Assembly (NCBI GenBank): GCA_022592435.1
Contig: JABYQS010000747.1
Location: 1-14,270, forward strand
Direction of reading: 5' to 3'
From: Cerioporus squamosus
Taxonomy: Eukaryota; Basidiomycota; Agaricomycetes; Polyporales; Polyporaceae
DNA: 14,270 bases
Below the pieces are notes generated by a model that saw only the letters and a list, made by a program, of their open reading frames with translations, was not told the DNA's origin and did not search any database. Position 1 is the first letter of the stretch; each line of letters starts with the position of its first letter. The translations under genes and the position numbers were made by a program. Below are positions 8,274 to 14,270 of this stretch, one piece after another.

Positions 8274-9477
8274 TTAAAGCACCCGCAGAGCCATCACGGC
8301 GTCAGGTCCGAATGTCTCGGTCCGGACATGTTCGAATTTCGGTAGCTAGAACGCAAGGATTGAGTGTATCAGCCTGCATCCTGCGCATTTATAGCAGATT
8401 GCGCTTACAACGTCCGCGAGCAGACCAGAGCCGTAGCCTACGCCCGCCTCGCCTACAAGCGTCGGGGCAACGGTGACGACCAGTGCGTCTACCATCCTCC
8501 TGTCCCCGGGCCCGTCGGAGCTCCCGCGAGCAGGCGGGTCGCCGCGTGCGGCGGAGAGGAAAGAGCGGATCACTCTCGCCCCACCCTCAACCATAATTGA
8601 ACGCACACCAAGCTCGTGCAATGCCGTGAGCAGGTCTGGAACCGCGATCAGACCTGCCGTGCCGCGCTAAGTTAGCACTTTCTGTCAGATATGTCAAGCA
8701 TGAAACAAATACGCTCACCACCGGTCGCGGCGTCGGCGTCCACCTCGATCATACGTGCGCCTGCGCTCCGCAGTGCGGCTGCACGTTGGGTGAACGCCTC
8801 TGTGCTTGCAGTGTCATGCAATGTGGTCTGCGACGCGCAGACAACCCAGGGACGGCGACCGCGGCCAGCCTGGTAATTCTTGAGCAGCTTGCATTCGGGA
8901 GACAGCCGGAGGTGCGTGTCAAGCACGACTGGTCTGGGTAGACGATACCTATGCGGGTAGCCTGCAGGCAGTGGCGGCAAGTGGCGTGCTGTAAGGGGGA
9001 GATTGGTCGGGTGCACGCGATCGTGGGGCAGGAGACGTGGAATAGAAGCAGATGTCGTGCACGTACTGTTCAGCTGAGGGTCGTCATTGAGCGCGGTTCC
9101 GACGCCCACCAGGATTGCGTCGTGGAGGGTGCGCATCCTGCCTAGTCGTTACCTTCTCCGCCGCGTGCCGTGCGGCTTGTCCGGGGACATGCGCAGCGGG
9201 AGACTCACCAGTGTGTCATGATCATGCTCTCTTTGCCACTCAGGATCAGTTGCTTTCCGCTCCCCCCTGCTATCTTGGCATCCAGGGATTGCGCGAATGT
9301 GAGCGTCACGTATGGGCGCGACGTCTTCGATGATGCAGGCGTGGGGAGGGCTTCCGGATCCCGGCCAGCGTAGCAGATAGACGGGTGTGTCTCTGGGGAT
9401 GAAGACAGTCCATAAAGTTCCAGGAGGAGCGACGGGGGATGCGGTTGCCCGTCCGTCGAGGCAGAGTCCGCGGGCAT
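8274..9477 (-). CDS. RIB7: 2,5-diamino-6-ribosylamino-4(3H)-pyrimidinone 5'-phosphate reductase (riboflavin biosynthesis)
   Basis: The enzyme uses NADPH to reduce the ribosyl side chain of the pyrimidine intermediate formed after GTP cyclohydrolase II in fungal riboflavin synthesis; it is a cytosolic dihydrofolate-reductase-like fold. Exons in transcript order: 9477-9209, 9137-9067, 8988-8719, 8653-8409 and 8345-8274; introns of 71, 78, 65 and 63 nt all keep frame, giving 308 residues (yeast Rib7 is about 244). Family motifs: RPYVTLTFAQSLDAKIAG at 54-71, QLILSGKESMIMTHWMRTLH around 76-95, GVGTALNDDPQLNTRHLPP near 101-119, SIMVEGGARVI at 222-232 and VAPTLVGEAGVGYG at 265-278, ending TFGPDAVMALRVL. 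The extra length is an N-terminal extension and a loop (about 238-256). The start ATG sits in ACCATGC; no earlier in-frame ATG was seen. It is transcribed divergently from MetAP2. Confidence 0.93.
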
Positions 9478-10036
9478 GGTTGCAGCGGTCCGTTTTGAAC
9501 TCGTAGTGAGCGATCGTACGTCGCACAGTGCGCAGCAGAAGGGGTTTCGGGAAAGAATAGATTCGGCCTTGGAGTTGGAAGTTGCGAGCCTAGCTGGAAG
9601 AGGTCGCTGTACAAGCTGCAATTATGTAGTGCGAGCGAACTTGCGTGATCTGCTCCCGCCGCTCGCGATCAACGAGATCGGCAAACAGTACACTATGATA
9701 TCTCCTGCACCCCCGACGATCCACAACCACGATGTCTGCACAGACGAACTCACCATCTTCTGCCGTTCAGCCCTTGAATATGGCCTGGGGACGTGTACGC
9801 CGACGCGCGAAGGTTCACCAATCTGCTGTACGAACGTGAGAGTACATGAGAACGAGCGTAATCGCAGTGCCAGGACTCGTCGAGCGCGCCTTCGCGTTCC
9901 CCCCGCCAAAGATACACACCTCTCCGACGACCCCTTCTCCTCCGCAGTACGTCTCCTCGGTGCCGTCATGGTCGCTGCGAAGTGTTCTTCCCCGACTTTG
10001 CTTGAATTGCCTCCTCCTCCCTTACAGGCTTACAGA

Positions 10037-10047
10037 GACGTCACGTG
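10037..10047 (+). promoter_or_regulatory. Overlapping half-CRE and E-box (GACGTCACGTG)
   Basis: An ACGTCA bZIP core runs directly into a CACGTG E-box (10042-10047), about 147 bases upstream of the MetAP2 start. CACGTG binds bHLH factors such as Cbf1/Pho4/USF types. Use as a regulatory site is inferred from the motif and position only. Confidence 0.4.
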
Positions 10048-10053
10048 CCCACC

Positions 10054-10113
10054 ATGCCGTATGGAATTTCGCCTTCGGCAGGGCGTCTTTGCGATTGCAG
10101 GTTGCCCTCTTGA
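10054..10113 (+). other. Possible 19-codon upstream open reading frame before MetAP2
   Basis: An ATG in a strong context (CCCACCATGCC) opens a 19-codon frame that ends in TGA at 10111-10113, 80 bases before the MetAP2 ATG. If the transcript starts upstream of 10054 this would be translated first and could dampen MetAP2 synthesis. The transcription start is unknown. Confidence 0.3.
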
Positions 10114-10193
10114 TGCTTTTCACTTGACGACCTCTTAAGCTTCGCTGCTCTGCCGACTATCGGGACTTGACAACTACCACTTGGACCACCACC

Positions 10194-11981
<1,788 letters not shown>

Positions 11982-12390
11982 CCTTGCTAATCTGTCGCGC
12001 GAGCTCAAGGTGGAAGTGTGTGGGTGTAGATAGTCGGATGGGTACAGTCAGACGACTGGTGTGGGACTGTTGTACAGTAGCGGCCGCAATGCGAGCCCCG
12101 GCGCGGGGAGACCGATTGCCCAGTATGGTGACGTCGTGTGTGCGTAGTGCGCGTACCTCTCGCGGGCGATCCTCGGAGCCTCGCTCGATCAGCCATGTGA
12201 TTGCTCTTTATGGCAGGTGTCGTGGTCGCAGGACCCAAAGGCAGTCCTGGCCTTCTCCAGCGCGCAGTGGACCCTCCGAGTCCTCCCTCTTCGTCTTGCT
12301 CTCTGACACCAGCCTGGCCCTCCCAGTCTTATACGTGTTCTGCGCGGCCCTGCAGCGTTGTAGGGACCAGCCCTGTCCCTCCGAGCCGAC
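11982..12390. other. Intergenic region between MetAP2 and the hydrolase gene
   Basis: It should hold the MetAP2 3' UTR and the promoter of the next gene, as both run in the + direction. The last ~120 bases are pyrimidine-rich, common just upstream of fungal start codons. No gene, TATA box or notable repeat was seen. Confidence 0.5.
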
Positions 12391-14270
12391 ATGAGATGGT
12401 TTCTGCCTCGTTTCTCCTCCGACACCGCGGAACCAGAGGAACCTAGGTCCGTTGCGCTCAAACGGCCGTCCGTGGACGTGTCTACCCCAACCGAGGCCCT
12501 ACGACACTTTGAGAGCCCAGGTGTTCCCATCCCTCCTTCATCACGCGTCGGAGACCCGAAGCTGAAGCAACGGGAGAGCCAGCCGATTAGGTTATGGCAT
12601 TTATGGCAGTACGGCGCGTTCGCCGCGGTCAAAGGTGTGTTTCTCTGCCTCCCAGCCATTCGGCAGATGTACCACGGACGTGCAGAGGGCGTGCAGCGAG
12701 ATGCTTGATGGACCCCGCAGCACATTGGCAGGGGAAATGCGGGGAAATGTGGGGAGGGATCGTCGATGGATTGATTCGGATGCTTCCCGGGCTTCCGCGC
12801 GCGCGGCCGGATGCTGTGGGTTGCTCGTGTCCTCCTTCTGCCATCCTCCACTGGCCGCATCGAACTCAACTGAACATGTCCATGCACAGCTACGACTCTT
12901 GCGGCAGATGTTCTGTCGCATCAGATTTGGGGCCCTCGCCGCAAATCATGGGGCATCGAGATGACCCTGCTCTCAAGCATCATGCGCGGTGTTGGTCGCT
13001 ATTCACATCTAACCGATATTGTGAGTTGCCTCCGCACTTTTCCCGTCGTCCCGATCTGAACATGCACGTTTTGGTTCAGGACACCATCCGTATGCTCATG
13101 AGCATAGGTGGCCTAGTACCGGTTCCCTCAGATGCACTCGTGACGCCGGTCTCGTTTCCCGTTCGCAAGCGACAATTGCGGGGTATCCTGACGGAGTTCG
13201 ATGCTGCTGAGAACGGGAAGAGAGAGCTGTCGGGCGAATGGGTAGTGGGGAAGAGGACGTGGAGGCGGCTGCAGTCGGAGTGGCGCGCGCGCAAAGAAGG
13301 GAAGAGTGGTCGTGGTCAAGGTAACCGGAAAGAGCGAATCGTGTTGTATCTTCATGGTGGTATGTGCTCTTTTTGTTCTTTGTCGATACAAGTTAACCTG
13401 ATGCGCACTAATAAGGAGCGTACTATATGTTCAGCGCCGCGACGCACGACTTATTACCATCCCTCTGTCGAAGTATCTTGATGCGCGGGATTTGGTGAGT
13501 CATCTCAGTTTGCTCCTCAATGCAACGCATCTTGACAGTTTACAGCCGTCGACTATAGACTAGCCCCAGAAACACGCTTCCCTGGTCCCCTTCACGACGC
13601 CGTCACCTCATACTTCCGCTTAATTGACGACCTCCATGTGCCGCCGCGAAAACTCATTATTGCCGGCGACAGCGCCGGTGGAGGTCTTGCCCTGGGGTTG
13701 TTGTGTCTCAGGGATAACAGCTATCCGCTGCCTTCCGGAGCTATTTTGCTATCCACATGGGTCGGTGAGTTGCCGTCGATGCTCGCATGAACGAAGATCG
13801 TGCTCACTACTTCTTATGGAAGACCTCACATGAGTTGCGAGTCTTGGGACAGCAACGCTCAGTACGACATCATCCCTATGCCCCAGCCGGTGATCACCTG
13901 AATCCTATTCTGTGCTATCTCGGAGATGACATGGAGAAGTATCTCACACACCCTTACGCAAGTCCACTCTTCGGCGACTTCAAGGGCCTACCTCCGATGC
14001 TCATCCAAGCCGGAGAGGCTGAAGTCCTCCGTGACGAGAACACTGCTGGCTCACAAGGCTACCATGGCAGGGGTGGAAGTACGATACGAGTTTGTATGAA
14101 GATATGGTAGGTCGCCACGTTCCGTTCTCATCGACGTCCGTGCTCACAATGTATCAGGTTCATGTCTTCCAGAGCATACCTTTCCTTGATGCAGTGCGGC
14201 AGGCGTTCGCTTCGTGCCAAGACTTCGTCCATAACTTTCTACCGAACACCAAACGCACACCGCAGGTGTT
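12391..14270 (+). CDS. HSL-type alpha/beta hydrolase (esterase/lipase), 3' half interrupted by several frameshifts; runs off the window
   Basis: The start MRWFLPRFSS and exon 12391-12634 lead through a likely intron (12635-12696) to a second exon (from 12697). A third runs to 13020 (RRKSWGIEMTLLSSIMRG); its left splice is uncertain: donor 12816 with acceptor 12924, or 12820 with 12899. Exon 13080-13359 ends in the oxyanion motif YLHGG, completed across intron 13360-13415 by AYYMFSAATH. Next come DYRLAPET and the nucleophile elbow AGDSAGG (Ser codon 13671-13673) in exon 13539-13764, then the acid region GEAEVLRDE and VHVFQ with the likely catalytic His (from 14158). These are hallmarks of the hormone-sensitive-lipase family. 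The frame breaks at about 13446, 13829 and 13889 (one base short each), 14042 (one extra or two missing) and 14091-14093 (one extra T), although every splice site stays usable. It is either a young pseudogene or an error-rich stretch. The substrate is unknown. Confidence 0.8.

Larger units (their letters stand above)
9478..10193. promoter_or_regulatory. Divergent promoter region between RIB7 and MetAP2
   Basis: About 716 bases separate the two start codons, which point away from each other, so both promoters and both 5' leaders must lie here. A composite ACGTCA/CACGTG site and a short upstream frame sit near the MetAP2 side. A 36-codon frame starting with ATG at 9732 in a good context is not recognisable. 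No convincing TATA box was seen. Confidence 0.55.

Noticed and set aside
9476..10138. 220-codon open frame on the plus strand across the RIB7/MetAP2 spacer
   Set aside because: No recognisable domain, crosses the promoter region, and its composition looks random; only a short internal ATG frame was kept as a weak finding.
12189..12887. 232-codon open frame on the minus strand opposite the hydrolase start
   Set aside because: Arg/Pro-rich shadow of a GC-rich coding region, with no family motif and no splice logic.

Overview
The window looks like nuclear DNA of a filamentous basidiomycete, probably an Agaricomycete. It is GC-rich. The genes are cut by many short GT-AG introns (about 44-124 nt, mostly 50-75), start codons sit in Kozak-like contexts, and the proteins read as fungal housekeeping enzymes. 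No operons, RNA genes, CRISPR arrays or transposase genes were seen. All exon models were made by eye from splice consensus, frame continuity and recalled family motifs; no alignment was run.

Layout, left to right: (1) 1-316 (+), the 3' end of a type B carboxylesterase/lipase. (2) 603-2111 (+), an ISC1-type inositol phosphosphingolipid phospholipase C, with one apparent frameshift. (3) 2112-2792, a convergent intergenic stretch holding a (GGGGAC)n G-run repeat. (4) 2793-6144 (-), a 1039-residue Rho guanine nucleotide exchange factor whose DH domain is split by a ~190-residue low-complexity insert and is not followed by a PH domain. (5) 6145-8273, over 2 kb without a recognisable gene; it holds a CRE/CCAAT-bearing promoter for the RhoGEF and a 499-bp concentric imperfect palindrome (7258-7756). 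(6) 8274-9477 (-), the riboflavin-pathway reductase RIB7 with five exons. (7) 9478-10193, a divergent promoter region. (8) 10194-11981 (+), methionine aminopeptidase 2 with nine exons and all metal ligands present. (9) 12391-14270 (+), an HSL-type alpha/beta hydrolase running off the right edge, with five apparent indels in its last ~650 bases.

The genes do not form one pathway: lipid/ester hydrolysis, sphingolipid turnover, Rho signalling, riboflavin synthesis and N-terminal methionine removal lie side by side, as expected for ordinary fungal gene order. RIB7 and MetAP2 share a divergent promoter and could be co-regulated.

Most worth a second look are the 499-bp foldback structure, the clustered frameshifts in the hydrolase (decay or base-calling error) next to perfectly clean neighbours, the DH-only RhoGEF with repeated IGHG motifs, and the stop-free 78-nt (3n) intron of RIB7. 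I found no convincing undescribed multi-gene system.
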